Part shown: piece after piece, positions 15,538 to 29,128 of the stretch
Numbering within the stretch: the first letter of the stretch is position 1
Layout of the letters: every line of letters starts with the position of its first letter
NCBI GenBank assembly: GCA_901472455.1
Contig: LR590464.1
Span: 3,162,001-3,226,000, forward strand
Origin: Leclercia adecarboxylata
Lineage (GTDB): Bacteria; Pseudomonadota; Gammaproteobacteria; Enterobacterales; Enterobacteriaceae
Length of the DNA stretch: 64,000 bases
Reading direction: 5' to 3'
Program-made: the position numbers and the translations under genes
Notes under the pieces: model-generated
What the model saw: the letters and a program-made list of their open reading frames with translations, nothing else
What the model was told of the DNA's origin: nothing
Databases searched by the model: none

Positions 15538-15739
15538 CCAGCATAACTGGCCCGTAATTATTCATTCCACCACATCAGAAGTGGTCCGCTACTGGCGACA
15601 GGGTCGGATCAACACCGCGTCAATCGACCGATTTAACCAAACTTTCGAACCGCTCGACCACCGGGAGGCGGAGCAGATTCGCGCCGAACTGGAGACGAGC
15701 GAGCACATTAAGCACCTGCGCGCTATGCGCGCGGCATGA
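15500..15739 (+). CDS. Conserved hypothetical phage protein
   Basis: 79 aa, MFKLIQRGQIFADQHNWPVI... A compact beta start followed by a charged helix (EQIRAELETSEHIKHLRAM). ATG lies inside the end of the upstream gene with CAGGAG before it. Function unknown. Confidence 0.55.
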   Translation: MFKLIQRGQIFADQHNWPVIIHSTTSEVVRYWRQGRINTASIDRFNQTFEPLDHREAEQIRAELETSEHIKHLRAMRAA

Positions 15740-15747
15740 GGAGAGAT

Positions 15748-15984
15748 ATGAGCACTATTCAGGATATTCGCAACCAGTTGGCAACCCTGGTTACAGAGGC
15801 GCACAAGGTAGCATGCTCCCTCGACATTGGTGACGAGCGTACGGAAGCGTTTGAACTATACGAGGCGTTACGGCGACTTCAGCGTCATGGAGCTGCAACC
15901 GACATGCTTGCTGCTACCAATCCATTGCTATCTCACTGCTGTGAAGATGACGATGAAGATTGGTGGGACGATGAAGACGATTGA
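15748..15984 (+). CDS. Small phage protein with strongly acidic tail
   Basis: 78 aa, MSTIQDIRNQLATLVTEAHK..., helical, ending with CCEDDDEDWWDDEDD. The last 14 residues are nearly all Asp/Glu plus two Trp, reminiscent of acidic nucleic-acid-mimic tails. GAGGAGAGAT precedes the ATG. No family recognised. Confidence 0.55.
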   Translation: MSTIQDIRNQLATLVTEAHKVACSLDIGDERTEAFELYEALRRLQRHGAATDMLAATNPLLSHCCEDDDEDWWDDEDD

Positions 15985-16052
15985 CGCAACTTATAGCTGA
16001 TTCCCTAAGTCGGCTATTGGGTGCGAATGCACTGCCACGTTATCCCCCCTTT

Positions 16053-16077
16053 CCCGGCCATCGTGCCGGGTTCTTTT
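16053..16077 (+). terminator. Terminator before the excisionase
   Basis: CCCGGC-CATCGT-GCCGGG followed by TTCTTTTTG. Confidence 0.6.
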
Positions 16078-16092
16078 TGCCTGGAGAAAACC

Positions 16093-16338
16093 ATGAGCGA
16101 CATTATCAATCTGGTACCGAATAAATGGGTGACTGAGCAGAACCTGATCGCCGTCACCGGATTAAGGCCAGGAACCATTGAACGAGCCCGCCGCGAGTCA
16201 TGGTTCGCTGGCCGCGAATATATGCATGTTTCACCCGATGGAAACCCAAAGCCAAACAGTGAATGCATGTACAACACCGAAGCTATTAATCACTGGATCG
16301 AACAACAAGCATCAAAACAGCCGGGTGCTCATTCATGA
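16093..16338 (+). CDS. xis: Excisionase-like protein
   Basis: 81 aa. WVTEQNLIAVTGLRPGTIER is a winged-helix MerR/Xis-type DNA-binding unit, followed by REYMHVSPDGNPKPN and a final helix with NHWIEQQ. Together with the integrase 46 bases downstream it should direct prophage excision. ATG 16093 is preceded by CTGGAGAAAACC, so the longer frame from 16021 is not used. Confidence 0.8.
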   Translation: MSDIINLVPNKWVTEQNLIAVTGLRPGTIERARRESWFAGREYMHVSPDGNPKPNSECMYNTEAINHWIEQQASKQPGAHS

Positions 16339-16383
16339 TGAACGGGTTATGCTTATCAGGCTCTTGGGCGTCAGGAGGGGATA

Positions 16384-17676
16384 ATGGCTAAATCAGCATA
16401 CCCAACAGGCGTTGAGAACCACGGAGGAACTCTCCGCATATGGTTCATCTATAAAGGCGCCAGGGTAAGGGAAAGCCTTGGCGTTCCGGATACAACCAAA
16501 AACAGGAAAGTGGCTGGCGAATTGCGTGCGTCGGTGTGCTTTTCGATAAAAACGGGAGGTTTCAATTACGCGGCACAATTTCCTAACTCACCCAACCTGA
16601 AGAAATTCGGGGTGGAAAGCAAAGAGATCACGGTCATAGAGCTGGCGAGGAAATGGCTTGAACTTAAGAAGATGGAAATCAGCACAAATGCGTTTGGCCG
16701 ATATCAGTCGATCATTCGCAACATGCTGCCACGGATAGGAGAGAACAGGCTGGCATCTTCCGTTACTCAGGAAGACCTGCTGTTTATAAGAAAGGATTTG
16801 CTGACTGGTCATCAGGTATTGAAGAAAGGACACATGACGCCAGTAAAAGGCCGGACGGTACCGACTGTTAACAACTACATGGGCATTACCGCCATTATGC
16901 TCCAGTTTGCTGCTGACAGTGGCTATATAAAGGTGAATCCGTTCTCTGGCATTGCGCCACTGAAAAAGTCACGAACTGATCCTGATCCGTTAACTCGTGA
17001 AGAGTTCATCAGGATGATTGACGCCTGCCGGCATCAGCAACTGAAAAACATGTGGTCTCTTGCCGTGTATAGCGGCGTGCGTCATGGAGAACTGGTTGCG
17101 TTAGCCTGGGAAGATATCGACCTCAAGGCTGGCACGATGACCATCCGGCGTAACCACACACTGACCAAGGAATTTACGCTGCCGAAAACAGATGCAGGAA
17201 CTAATCGGGTAATTAACCTAATCCAGCCAGCAATTGACGTGCTGAAGAATCAGGCAGAACTTACGCGACTTGGCAGGCAATACCAGATAGAGGTCAAGCT
17301 GAGAGAGTATGGAAGAACTGAAACGCATCCATGCACTTTCGTTTTTAACCCGCAGATAGTAACGCGCAATGGCCGTGCAGGGCATCATTACGCGGTAGGC
17401 TCTGTAAACCAGATCTGGGAAGGCGCAATGCGGCGCGCCGGGATTCGCTACCGCAAAGCATATCAGTCCCGTCACACTTACGCATGCTGGTCATTAACTG
17501 CTGGGGCCAACCCCAACTTTATAGCCAAGCAAATGGGTCACTCAGATGCCCAGATGGTTTATCGCGTATACGGATCCTGGATGGCCGAAAACAACCAGGA
17601 CCAAGTGATCATTCTGAACCAGAAATTAGCCGACTTTGCCCCATCAGTGCCCCACGCAATAGGATCTGATGTATAA
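16384..17676 (+). CDS. int: Phage integrase (tyrosine recombinase)
   Basis: 430 aa, intact. An N-terminal arm-binding domain (GTLRIWFIYKGARVRESLGV) and core-binding domain precede the catalytic domain with R233 (SGVRHGEL), K268, R363-H364 (YQSRHTYA), H386 (GHSD) and nucleophile Y396. The box II position usually held by His three residues before the Arg is Tyr, as in a known subgroup with YQxRHT. It lies at the prophage end, 30 bp from the fliE stop codon. In E. coli K-12 an integrase remnant, intG, sits beside fliE, so this is a recurrent insertion site. Confidence 0.92.
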   Translation: MAKSAYPTGVENHGGTLRIWFIYKGARVRESLGVPDTTKNRKVAGELRASVCFSIKTGGFNYAAQFPNSPNLKKFGVESKEITVIELARKWLELKKMEISTNAFGRYQSIIRNMLPRIGENRLASSVTQEDLLFIRKDLLTGHQVLKKGHMTPVKGRTVPTVNNYMGITAIMLQFAADSGYIKVNPFSGIAPLKKSRTDPDPLTREEFIRMIDACRHQQLKNMWSLAVYSGVRHGELVALAWEDIDLKAGTMTIRRNHTLTKEFTLPKTDAGTNRVINLIQPAIDVLKNQAELTRLGRQYQIEVKLREYGRTETHPCTFVFNPQIVTRNGRAGHHYAVGSVNQIWEGAMRRAGIRYRKAYQSRHTYACWSLTAGANPNFIAKQMGHSDAQMVYRVYGSWMAENNQDQVIILNQKLADFAPSVPHAIGSDV

Positions 17677-17725
17677 AGCGGTTAGATTACATTAGGTTAG
17701 GGAACCTAAACCTGCATGGACATAA
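17677..17725. other. Probable prophage attachment junction at the 3' end of fliE
   Basis: The integrase stop and the fliE stop are 30 bp apart, so the crossover must lie here or in the last codons of fliE. An imperfect palindrome, TAGGTTAGGGAACCTA, spans 17693-17708. The matching att copy would be at the other prophage end, outside the window, so the core cannot be fixed. Confidence 0.5.
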
Positions 17726-18020
17726 CATCCTGGTACGCCTGCATCAGTTTATTACGTACCTGGATGCCCATCTGCATCGACACTGATGCTTTTTGCAAAT
17801 CGGTCATCACATCATTCAGACCAATGCCCGGCACACCCATAGTGAATTTTTCGCCCTGTACGCGTGCGGCGGTTTGGGTATCGCTGATCCGGTCCAGTGC
17901 CGCATGCAGCTGGCCCGCGAAGCTGACGGTTGACTGCACGTCAGCCACGTTCTGATGACGGGCGGTCATTGCCGTTGCCTGCAACTGGCTAATGACGCTT
18001 TCAATCCCCTGTATTGCCAT
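17706..18020 (-). CDS. fliE: FliE, flagellar basal-body rod/MS-ring adaptor
   Basis: 104 aa, full length. FliE links the MS ring to the proximal rod and is needed to export rod proteins. The sequence begins [20 protein letters not shown] and ends with the conserved [10 protein letters not shown]. It is divergent from fliF across a 227-bp intergenic region that should hold the class 2 flagellar promoters. The C-terminus is intact despite the prophage junction. Confidence 0.95.
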   Translation of the reverse strand: MAIQGIESVISQLQATAMTARHQNVADVQSTVSFAGQLHAALDRISDTQTAARVQGEKFTMGVPGIGLNDVMTDLQKASVSMQMGIQVRNKLMQAYQDVMSMQV

Positions 18021-18247
18021 GACTTTCCCCTGATGGTTTTTTACGCGCTCAAGAGTACCAGCCTGTCAATAAGATAAAGGCGCTAAATAGCGTGAAAAAA
18101 CCAGGTTATTTGACGAATAGAAATTCCCGTTTCATCAAATAATGGCACAGCCATGATTATGGAATTTTTGTTGTGTTTGCCGACCCGGGAGCCTGTTTTG
18201 TTTCTCCACACGAATAATGAAATCCACGATGAGTCACGAGGTGCGCT
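18021..18247. promoter_or_regulatory. fliE-fliF divergent promoter region
   Basis: 227 bp between divergent class 2 flagellar genes; FlhD4C2 control is expected from family knowledge. I did not identify the individual boxes with certainty. Confidence 0.4.
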
Positions 18248-21619
<3,372 letters not shown>

Positions 21620-21620
<1 letters not shown>

Positions 21621-22990
21621 TGACCGCACGCCTGACCCGCTGGCTCAACACGCTCGACAATTTTGAAACCAAAATGGCGCAACTGCCCGCGCTTCGCCGC
21701 TACGGGCGCTTAACCCGTGCCACCGGTCTGGTGCTGGAGGCGACCGGTCTGCAGCTGCCGCTGGGGGCCACCTGCATTATCGAACGCCAGGACGGGAATG
21801 AGATCCACGAAGTCGAGAGCGAAGTGGTTGGCTTTAACGGCCAGCGTCTGTTCCTGATGCCGCTGGAAGAGGTCGAAGGCGTCCTGCCCGGCGCACGCGT
21901 CTACGCGAAAAATTTCTCTGCCGACGGGCTGCACAGCGGCAAGCAGTTGCCGCTCGGTCCGGCGCTACTCGGACGGGTGCTGGACGGTGCCGGTAAGCCG
22001 CTGGATGGCCTGCCCTCCCCCGATACCACCGAAACCGGGGCGCTGATTACCCAACCCTTTAACCCGCTACAACGAACGCCGATCGAGCATGTGCTGGATA
22101 CCGGTGTACGCCCGATCAACGCCCTGCTGACCGTGGGTCGCGGCCAGCGTATGGGTCTGTTTGCTGGCTCCGGCGTCGGGAAATCGGTCCTGCTCGGGAT
22201 GATGGCTCGCTACACCCAGGCCGACGTCATTGTGGTGGGGCTGATTGGCGAGCGTGGCCGTGAAGTAAAAGATTTTATCGAGAACATCCTTGGTCCCGAA
22301 GGGCGCGCCCGGTCGGTGGTGATTGCCGCCCCGGCGGATGTATCCCCTCTGCTGCGTATGCAGGGTGCCGCCTACGCCACGCGCATCGCGGAAGATTTCC
22401 GCGATCGGGGTAAGCATGTCCTGTTGATCATGGACTCCCTGACCCGTTACGCCATGGCGCAGCGAGAAATCGCCCTGGCGATCGGCGAGCCGCCCGCCAC
22501 CAAAGGCTATCCGCCATCGGTATTTGCGAAGTTACCGGCACTGGTTGAACGCGCCGGTAATGGCATCAGCGGCGGTGGCTCCATCACCGCGTTTTATACG
22601 GTGCTGACCGAAGGCGATGACCAGCAGGATCCGATTGCCGACTCGGCGCGAGCGATCCTCGACGGCCATATCGTTCTGTCGCGCCGCCTGGCCGAAGCGG
22701 GTCACTATCCGGCGATCGATATCGAAGCCTCGATTAGCCGTGCAATGACGGCACTGATTACCGAGAAGCATTACGCCCGCGTGCGTAACTTCAAGCAGTT
22801 ACTCTCCAGCTTCCAGCGCAACCGCGATCTGGTGAGCGTCGGGGCCTATGCCAAAGGCAGCGACCCCATGCTCGACAAGGCGATCGCCCTGTGGCCGCAC
22901 CTGGAGGCGTATCTGCAACAGGGTATTTTTGAAAAAGCCGACTGGGAAAGCTCTATCCAGGCTCTGGAGATGATTTTCCCGCAGGTGTAA
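21620..22990 (+). CDS. fliI: FliI, flagellar export ATPase
   Basis: 456 aa, intact. FliI is an F1-beta-like ATPase of the flagellar type III secretion apparatus. Walker A is [13 protein letters not shown] and Walker B is in [11 protein letters not shown]; the DELSEED-like region follows. The start at 21620 ([16 protein letters not shown]) matches E. coli FliI and overlaps the fliH stop; an ATG 30 bases upstream is in frame but falls inside fliH. Confidence 0.95.
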
Positions 22991-23010
22991 CCGAATAGAG
23001 GGCGAATGTC

Positions 23011-23454
23011 ATGGCACAACACGGCGCGTTAACCACGCTGAAAGATCTGGCCGAGAAAGACGTTGATAATGCCGCACAGCAGCTTGGCGCGATGCGCCGC
23101 GGATGTCAGCAGGCAGAAGAACAGCTGAAAATGTTGATCGACTACCAGCATGAGTATCGCACCAACCTCAACACGGATATGGCACAGGGCATCGGCAGCC
23201 AGCGCTGGATCAACTATCAACAGTTCATCCAGACGCTGGAGAAAGCCATAGAACAGCATCGCCAGCAGGTGCTTCAGTGGACCGAGAAGGTTGACCGGGC
23301 CCTGAACTTCTGGCGAGAGAAGAAACAGCGTTTACAGGCGTGGCAAACCTTGCAGGATCGCCAGCTTGCCGCCGCAACCCTGGCGGAAAACCGTCTCGAT
23401 CAGAAAAAAATGGATGAGTTTGCCCAGCGCGCAACAATGAGGACACCGGAATGA
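23011..23454 (+). CDS. fliJ: FliJ, flagellar export chaperone
   Basis: 147 aa, almost entirely helical coiled coil ([20 protein letters not shown]...). FliJ is the central stalk of the export ATPase and carries rod/hook chaperones. It overlaps fliK by four bases (ATGA). Intact. Confidence 0.94.
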   Translation: MAQHGALTTLKDLAEKDVDNAAQQLGAMRRGCQQAEEQLKMLIDYQHEYRTNLNTDMAQGIGSQRWINYQQFIQTLEKAIEQHRQQVLQWTEKVDRALNFWREKKQRLQAWQTLQDRQLAAATLAENRLDQKKMDEFAQRATMRTPE

Positions 23455-24648
23455 TCACCCTTCAACAACGCTTTCGAGCGATACCGACCTTACGGCTGGC
23501 GTTCGGGGCGGAAAAGCGGCCGACGGCGCGCAGGACTTTCTTGCCCTGCTGGCGGGCGCGTTAAGCGACGTTAAAGGCCAGGGGAAAGAGGCCGGGCTGA
23601 CGCTGAACGATCTGCAAACCGCGGGCGGTAAGCGGGTAAGCGTGGCGCTGAAAGCCGATGCTACTGATATTGATGCGGATACCGATGCCGGGAAACTGGC
23701 CGAACTGCTGGCGCATCAGGATCTCACCGTTACCGAAGAAAGCACCACACAGCCTGGCCTGACCTCCGGGCTGCTGCCTGCTGTTAAAGGCGACGTGCTG
23801 AAGAGCCTGACCCAGGCAGCCAAAGAGGCCGACAGCAAAACCGAGCTTAGCGATGAAGAGCTGGCAGGGTTAAGCGCCCTGATGGCGATGCTGCCCCATC
23901 AGCAGACCGTCACTGCCGCCGCACCCCAGCCGGTGAGCACCAGCGCCATTGACGCTGATGTCTCCCTGACCAGCGATCGTGGCCGCCAGCCTGTACTGGA
24001 TACCGATGCCCTGCGTAGCGCCAAAGCCGTCGTTCAGGATAAAAATGCGGGGATGGCTTCCGACACCCAGCTGACGCCAGCCGTTGCCGCGACGACACCA
24101 AAGCAGGCGGCAGAGAGCACGGCCGTCCCAACCGGGCCAACCGCCACTATGGGGCCGATTGTCAGCACCCCGTCTACGGTGCAGCCGACTTTGCTGCCGC
24201 GCCGGTGGTCAGCGCCCAGTTGGGCAGCAATGAATGGCAGCAGACCGTCAGCCAGCACATCACGCTGTTTACCCGTCAGGGCCAGCAGAGCGCCGAGCTG
24301 CGTCTGCACCCGGAAGATCTGGGCCAGGTACAAATTACGCTTAAGCTGGATGATAACCAGGCGCAACTGCAGATGGTCTCTGGCCATAGCCACGTTCGTG
24401 CAGCGCTGGAAGCGGCACTGCCGGTGCTGCGTACCCAGCTCGCAGAAAACGGCATTGAGCTGACGCAAAGCAACATCAGCAGTGAAAATTTCAATGGCCA
24501 ACAGCAGGCTTCTTCTCAGCATCAGCAGCAGACTGCCCGCTCCGGCAACACGGGTGGATTCGATGAAGAGAACGATGAGCTGCTTGCGGTGCCTGCCTCC
24601 CTGCAGTCCGCGGCACGTGGAAACAACGCTGTCGATATCTTCGCCTAA
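23451..24648 (+). CDS. fliK: FliK, flagellar hook-length control protein (two frameshifts)
   Basis: About 399 aa when corrected. FliK measures hook length and switches export specificity. The first break, near 23462, lacks one C; restoring it gives [20 protein letters not shown]. The second, near 24200, joins a variable Ala/Thr/Pro-rich middle to the conserved C-terminal domain ([40 protein letters not shown]). The ending NNAVDIFA is normal for the family. Divergent middle and conserved C-terminal domain are as expected. Confidence 0.9.
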
Positions 24649-24668
24649 ACCTAAACGCCAGAGGTAGC

Positions 24669-24723
24669 GTGATTATCCCCCTCTTTTCGACTCTTTGACG
24701 GCGAGAGGACACGGGATAATCAC
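24669..24723. repeat. Long inverted repeat between fliK and fliL
   Basis: GTGATTATCCC (24669-24679) and GGGATAATCAC (24713-24723) are exact inverted repeats, with CCTCT/AGAGG also pairing inside. It lies in the 111-bp gap before the fliL operon, where a class 2 promoter is expected. There is no U-tract after it. Confidence 0.6.
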
Positions 24724-24759
24724 CCCATTAGCAGTCCCGAAACAGGAAGCACGAATCAG

Positions 24760-25227
24760 ATGACTGACTCCGCCATCACCAAGAAAAGTAAGCGTTCCAT
24801 CTGGATCCCGCTTCTGGTGTTAATTACGCTCGCTGCCTGCGCTACCGCAGGTTACAGCTACTGGCGCATGAATAAAGCACCGTCAGCCGCAGCCAAAGCG
24901 GAGCTACCGCCGCCGCCGGCCCCGGTCTTTTTCGCGCTGGATACCTTTACCGTTAACCTGGGCGATGCCGAGCACGTGTTTTACGTGGGCATTACGCTGC
25001 GTCTGAAAGACGAGGCTACCCGTACCCGCCTGAGTGAATACCTGCCGGAAGTGCGCAGCCGTCTGCTGTTGCTGTTCTCGCGCCAGGATGCCGCACAGTT
25101 GTCTACCGATGAAGGTAAACAAAAACTGGTGGCAGACATTAAGCAAACGCTGGCCGCGCCTCTGATTAGCGGTCAACCTAAGCAGGAAGTCACTGACGTT
25201 CTGTATACAGCTTTCATTCTGCGGTAA
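24760..25227 (+). CDS. fliL: FliL, basal-body/stator-associated protein
   Basis: 155 aa, intact. One N-terminal transmembrane helix (about 15-35, [20 protein letters not shown]) and a periplasmic stomatin-like domain ([20 protein letters not shown]). FliL supports stator function. First gene of fliLMNOPQR; four bases separate it from fliM. Confidence 0.95.
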   Translation: MTDSAITKKSKRSIWIPLLVLITLAACATAGYSYWRMNKAPSAAAKAELPPPPAPVFFALDTFTVNLGDAEHVFYVGITLRLKDEATRTRLSEYLPEVRSRLLLLFSRQDAAQLSTDEGKQKLVADIKQTLAAPLISGQPKQEVTDVLYTAFILR

Positions 25228-25231
25228 CGAC

Positions 25232-26237
25232 ATGGGCGACAGTATTCTTTCTCAGGCGGAAATCGATGCGCTGCTGAACGGCGACAGCGATAAAACCGAC
25301 GATCCAAAACCGGGTGCGGCTGGCGACAGCGACATTCGCCCCTACGATCCCAATACCCAGCGTCGCGTGGTGCGCGAGCGTCTACAGGCGCTGGAGATCA
25401 TCAACGAACGTTTTGCCCGTCAGTTCCGTATGGGACTGTTCAACCTGCTGCGTCGTAGCCCGGATATTACCGTCGGTGCGATCCGCATTCAGCCGTATCA
25501 TGAGTTCGCCCGTAACCTGCCGGTGCCGACGAACCTCAACCTGATCCATCTGAAACCGCTGCGCGGCACGGGCCTGTTTGTCTTCTCGCCAAGCCTGGTC
25601 TTTATCGCCGTGGATAACCTCTTCGGCGGCGACGGACGTTTCCCCACGAAAGTGGAAGGCCGCGAGTTTACCCATACCGAACAACGCGTCATCAACCGCA
25701 TGCTGAAGCTGGCGCTTGAAGGCTATAGCGACGCGTGGAAAGCGATTCACCCGCTGGAAGTGGAGTATGTCCGTTCGGAGATGCAGGTGAAGTTCACCAA
25801 CATCACTACTTCACCAAACGATATCGTGGTTAACACCCCGTTCCACGTGGAGATCGGCAACCTGACCGGTGAGTTCAACATCTGCCTGCCGTTCAGCATG
25901 ATTGAACCGCTGCGCGAAGTGCTGGTGAACCCACCGCTGGAAAACTCCCGCCATGAAGATCAGAACTGGCGCGAGAACCTGGTGCGTCAGGTTCAGCACT
26001 CCCAGCTGGGAGCTGGTGGCAAACTTTGCCGATGTCCCGCTGCGGTTGTCGCAGATTTTAAAATTAAAACCCGGTGATGTGCTGCCGATCGAAAAACCCG
26101 ACCGCATCATCGCCCACGTGGATGGCGTGCCTGTGCTGACCAGCCAGTATGGCACCGTAAACAATCAATACGCGTTACGCGTTGAGCACCTGATTAACCC
26201 GATTTTGAATTCTCTGAATGAGGAACAGCCCAAATGA
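25232..26237 (+). CDS. fliM: FliM, flagellar motor switch protein (frameshifted)
   Basis: About 334 aa once corrected. FliM binds phosphorylated CheY through its N-terminal peptide (MGDSILSQAEIDALLNGDSD) and sets rotation direction. The frame breaks near 26010, where an extra G turns QLELVANFADVPLRLSQIL into a premature end; without it the protein continues to a stop at 26237 overlapping the fliN start. Confidence 0.93.
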
Positions 26238-26647
26238 GTGATATGAACAATCCGTCCGATGACAACAACGGAGCACTGGACGATCTGTGGGCTGAGGCGT
26301 TAAACGAGCAAAAAGCACCCGCCAGCAAAAGCGTGGCCGATGCGGTGTTCCAGCAGCTGGGCGGCGGTGACGTCAGCGGTACGCTGCAGGATATCGATCT
26401 GATTATGGATATCCCGGTCAAGCTGACCGTGGAGCTGGGCCGTACCCGGATGACCATCAAAGAGCTGCTGCGCCTGACGCAGGGTTCCGTGGTGGCGCTG
26501 GATGGCCTGGCCGGGGAGCCGCTGGATATTCTGATCAACGGCTACCTGATTGCCCAGGGTGAAGTCGTGGTTGTCGCCGATAAGTACGGCGTGCGTATCA
26601 CCGACATTATTACGCCGTCCGAACGTATGCGTCGTCTGAGCCGTTAA
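26234..26647 (+). CDS. fliN: FliN, flagellar motor switch protein
   Basis: 137 aa, intact. The SpoA domain is clear (IPVKLTVELGRTRMTIKELL, VVALDGLAGEPLDILINGYL). FliN forms the C ring with FliM and docks FliH. Overlaps fliM by four bases. Confidence 0.95.
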   Translation: MSDMNNPSDDNNGALDDLWAEALNEQKAPASKSVADAVFQQLGGGDVSGTLQDIDLIMDIPVKLTVELGRTRMTIKELLRLTQGSVVALDGLAGEPLDILINGYLIAQGEVVVVADKYGVRITDIITPSERMRRLSR

Positions 26648-26649
26648 AG

Positions 26650-27024
26650 ATGAAAACCCAGGCCACTGTCTCTCAACCCTCTGCAGTGCCCGGTTCGCCG
26701 CTGCTGCAGGTCAGCGGTGCGCTGCTGGGGATTATTGCCTTTATTTTGATCGTCGCCTGGCTGGCAAAACGTGTCGGTCTGACAGGTAAAACAGCGGGGG
26801 GACGCGGGTTGAAGCTCGCGGCCAGCACCTCGTTGGGGCCACGCGAACGCGTGGTGATCGTGGAAGTGGAAGACGCCCGGCTGGTGCTGGGTGTGACCGC
26901 CTCGCAAATTTCACTCCTGCATACATTGCCGCCTGCGCCGGTCTCTGAAGAGAGTCGTGCAGAGGTTCCACCGGATTTTCAGTCCGTGATGAAGAGTTTG
27001 CTTAAGCGTTCCGGGAGATCGTGA
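26650..27024 (+). CDS. fliO: FliO, flagellar export apparatus assembly protein
   Basis: 124 aa. One transmembrane helix (about 23-43, VSGALLGIIAFILIVAWLAK) and a cytoplasmic domain. FliO helps assemble the FliP ring. Two bases after fliN; its stop overlaps the fliP start. Confidence 0.92.
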   Translation: MKTQATVSQPSAVPGSPLLQVSGALLGIIAFILIVAWLAKRVGLTGKTAGGRGLKLAASTSLGPRERVVIVEVEDARLVLGVTASQISLLHTLPPAPVSEESRAEVPPDFQSVMKSLLKRSGRS

Positions 27025-27759
27025 TGCGTCCTTTGTTGTCCCTTACGCTTGCAGGCCTTGGCCTGTTTGCTCCCGCCGTGTACGCCCAGTTGCCAGGCCT
27101 GATCTCCACCCAATGGCCGGGGTGGCCAGAGCTGGACCCTGCCGGTACAGACGCTGGTATTTATCACCTCGCTGACCTTTATCCCGGCGATCCTGCTGAT
27201 GATGACCAGCTTCACCCGCATTATCATCGTCTTTGGTCTGCTGCGTAACGCCCTGGGTACTCCTTCTGCGCCGCCGAACCAGGTTCTGCTCGGTCTGTCC
27301 CTGTTTCTGACCTTCTTCATTATGTCGCCGGTGATCGACAAGATTTATGTCGATGCCTATCAACCGTTCAGTGAAGACAAGATCTCAATGCAGGTGGCGC
27401 TGGAGAAAGGGGCGCAGCCGCTGCGCGAATTTATGCTGCGTCAGACCCGCGAAGCCGACCTGGCGCTGTTTGCCCGTCTGGCCAACGCCGGACCAATCCA
27501 GGGGCCGGAAGCGGTGCCGATGCGCATCCTGCTGCCCGCCTACGTCACCAGCGAGCTGAAAACCGCCTTCCAGATTGGTTTTACGATCTTTATTCCGTTC
27601 CTGATTATCGACCTGGTGATCGCCAGCGTGCTGATGGCGCTGGGGATGATGATGGTGCCGCCGGCGACCATTGCCCTGCCCTTCAAGCTGATGCTGTTTG
27701 TCCTGGTGGACGGCTGGCAACTGCTGGTCGGTTCGCTGGCGCAAAGTTTCTACAGTTGA
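27024..27759 (+). CDS. fliP: FliP, flagellar export gate protein (frameshifted)
   Basis: About 245 aa after correction. FliP forms the core export gate with FliQ and FliR. ATG 27024 begins a signal peptide ([20 protein letters not shown]). Two bases are missing, one C near 27111 and one G near 27120; restoring them gives [20 protein letters not shown] and joins the large conserved part ([20 protein letters not shown] ...). Both breaks are in homopolymers. Confidence 0.92.
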
Positions 27760-27769
27760 GGAGCGCGCA

Positions 27770-28039
27770 ATGACGCCAGAATCGGTCATGATGATGGGCA
27801 CGGAGGCGATGAAAGTCGCGATCTCCGTTGCCGCTCCCCTGCTGCTGGTGGCCCTGGTCACCGGTCTGATTATCAGTATTTTGCAGGCTGCGACCCAGAT
27901 TAACGAAATGACCCTGTCATTTATCCCGAAAATTATCGCGGTGTTCGTGGCGATCATTATTGCCGGTCCGTGGATGCTGAACCTGCTGCTGGATTACATG
28001 CGTAATCTGTTTACCAACCTGCCGTACATCATCGGCTAA
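27770..28039 (+). CDS. fliQ: FliQ, flagellar export gate protein
   Basis: 89 aa, two transmembrane helices ([19 protein letters not shown] and [20 protein letters not shown]). Starts [16 protein letters not shown] after GAGGAGCGCGCA. Intact. Confidence 0.95.
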   Translation: MTPESVMMMGTEAMKVAISVAAPLLLVALVTGLIISILQAATQINEMTLSFIPKIIAVFVAIIIAGPWMLNLLLDYMRNLFTNLPYIIG

Positions 28040-28047
28040 GCCGGGCC

Positions 28048-28834
28048 ATGATCCATTTCACCAGCGATCAATGGCTTGAGTGGCTCGGCCTCTACTTCTG
28101 GCCCCTGCTGCGCATTCTGGCGTTGATCTCCACCGCGCCGATCCTCAGCGAGCGATCGATCCCCAAGCGGGTGAAAATTGGCCTCGCCATACTGATCACG
28201 ATTATCGTTGCCCCGACGCTGCCACCGGTCAACGTGCCGATTTTCTCGGCTCCGGCGCTGTGGGTGGGGCTTCAGCAGATCCTGATTGGCGTGGCTATCG
28301 GCTTTACCATGCAGTTCGCCTTTGCCGCCGTCCGTATGGCGGGGGAGCTGATTGGTTTACAGATGGGTCTGTCGTTCGCCACCTTCTTCGACCCGGGCAG
28401 TCGCCTGAACATGCCCATCATCGCCCGTATTATCGACCTGCTGGCGATGCTGCTGTTTATGGCCTTTGATGGTCATCTGTGGCTGATTTCGATGCTGGTG
28501 GACACCTTCCACACCCTGCCGATTGGCGGTGATGCGGTGAACAGCAATGCCTTTATGGCCCTGACCCGCGCGGCTGGGCTGATTTTTATCAGCGGCCTGA
28601 TGCTGGCACTGCCGCTTATCACCCTATTGCTTACCGTCAACCTGGCGCTGGGTTTACTGAACCGTATGGCACCCCAGCTCTCGGTGTTTGTTATTGGCTT
28701 TCCGATCACCCTTACCGTGGGCATGTTGCTTATTTCCCTGTTAATGCCCCTTATTGCCCCCCTTCTGCGAGCACTTATTCAGCGAGGTATTTAATCTGCT
28801 GAGCAATATCGTGCGCGAGCTTTCAACGAAATAA
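28048..28834 (+). CDS. fliR: FliR, flagellar export gate protein (frameshift at C-terminus)
   Basis: About 261 aa once corrected, like E. coli. Several membrane segments; conserved [20 protein letters not shown]. An extra C in the run near 28755-28760 makes the raw frame end at 28794; without it the protein ends [20 protein letters not shown]...STK at 28834. Last gene of the fliL operon. Confidence 0.9.
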
Positions 28835-29128
28835 TAACCCTTGTGTTCTATATTGTCTTTCTGAGGATATTCCTAAAATAAAAACTGCGGAACATCTACC
28901 AGGATATATCTGGCGCGGCCTGAATGTTTTTATCCATCTCACAATATTAAACATTTACTTTACTTTAAGATGTTTCCTGGCAAATTATACGTAACTTTAC
29001 GGGATAGTGAGTTCGCCTGAAAGTCCTTGTAATGCTCACAGGTAATTTTGTTTTTCCATCCCGTATGGCTGTTATAGAGCTCTCAGGCAGATGGTAAATT
29101 ATCGTTATGCATTGAGTGAGGGTATGCC
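28835..29128. promoter_or_regulatory. rcsA upstream region with RcsAB box
   Basis: 294 bp, AT-rich. TGAGGATATTCCTA at 28862-28875 matches the RcsAB box used for rcsA autoregulation in E. coli. The AT richness fits H-NS silencing, which DsrA relieves. Confidence 0.6.

Noticed and set aside
16021..16092. N-terminal extension of the excisionase
   Set aside because: It crosses a terminator; the ATG at 16093 has a proper ribosome site.
1..17676. CRISPR array or insertion sequence in the prophage
   Set aside because: No regularly spaced repeats other than origin iterons and operators, and no transposase frame.
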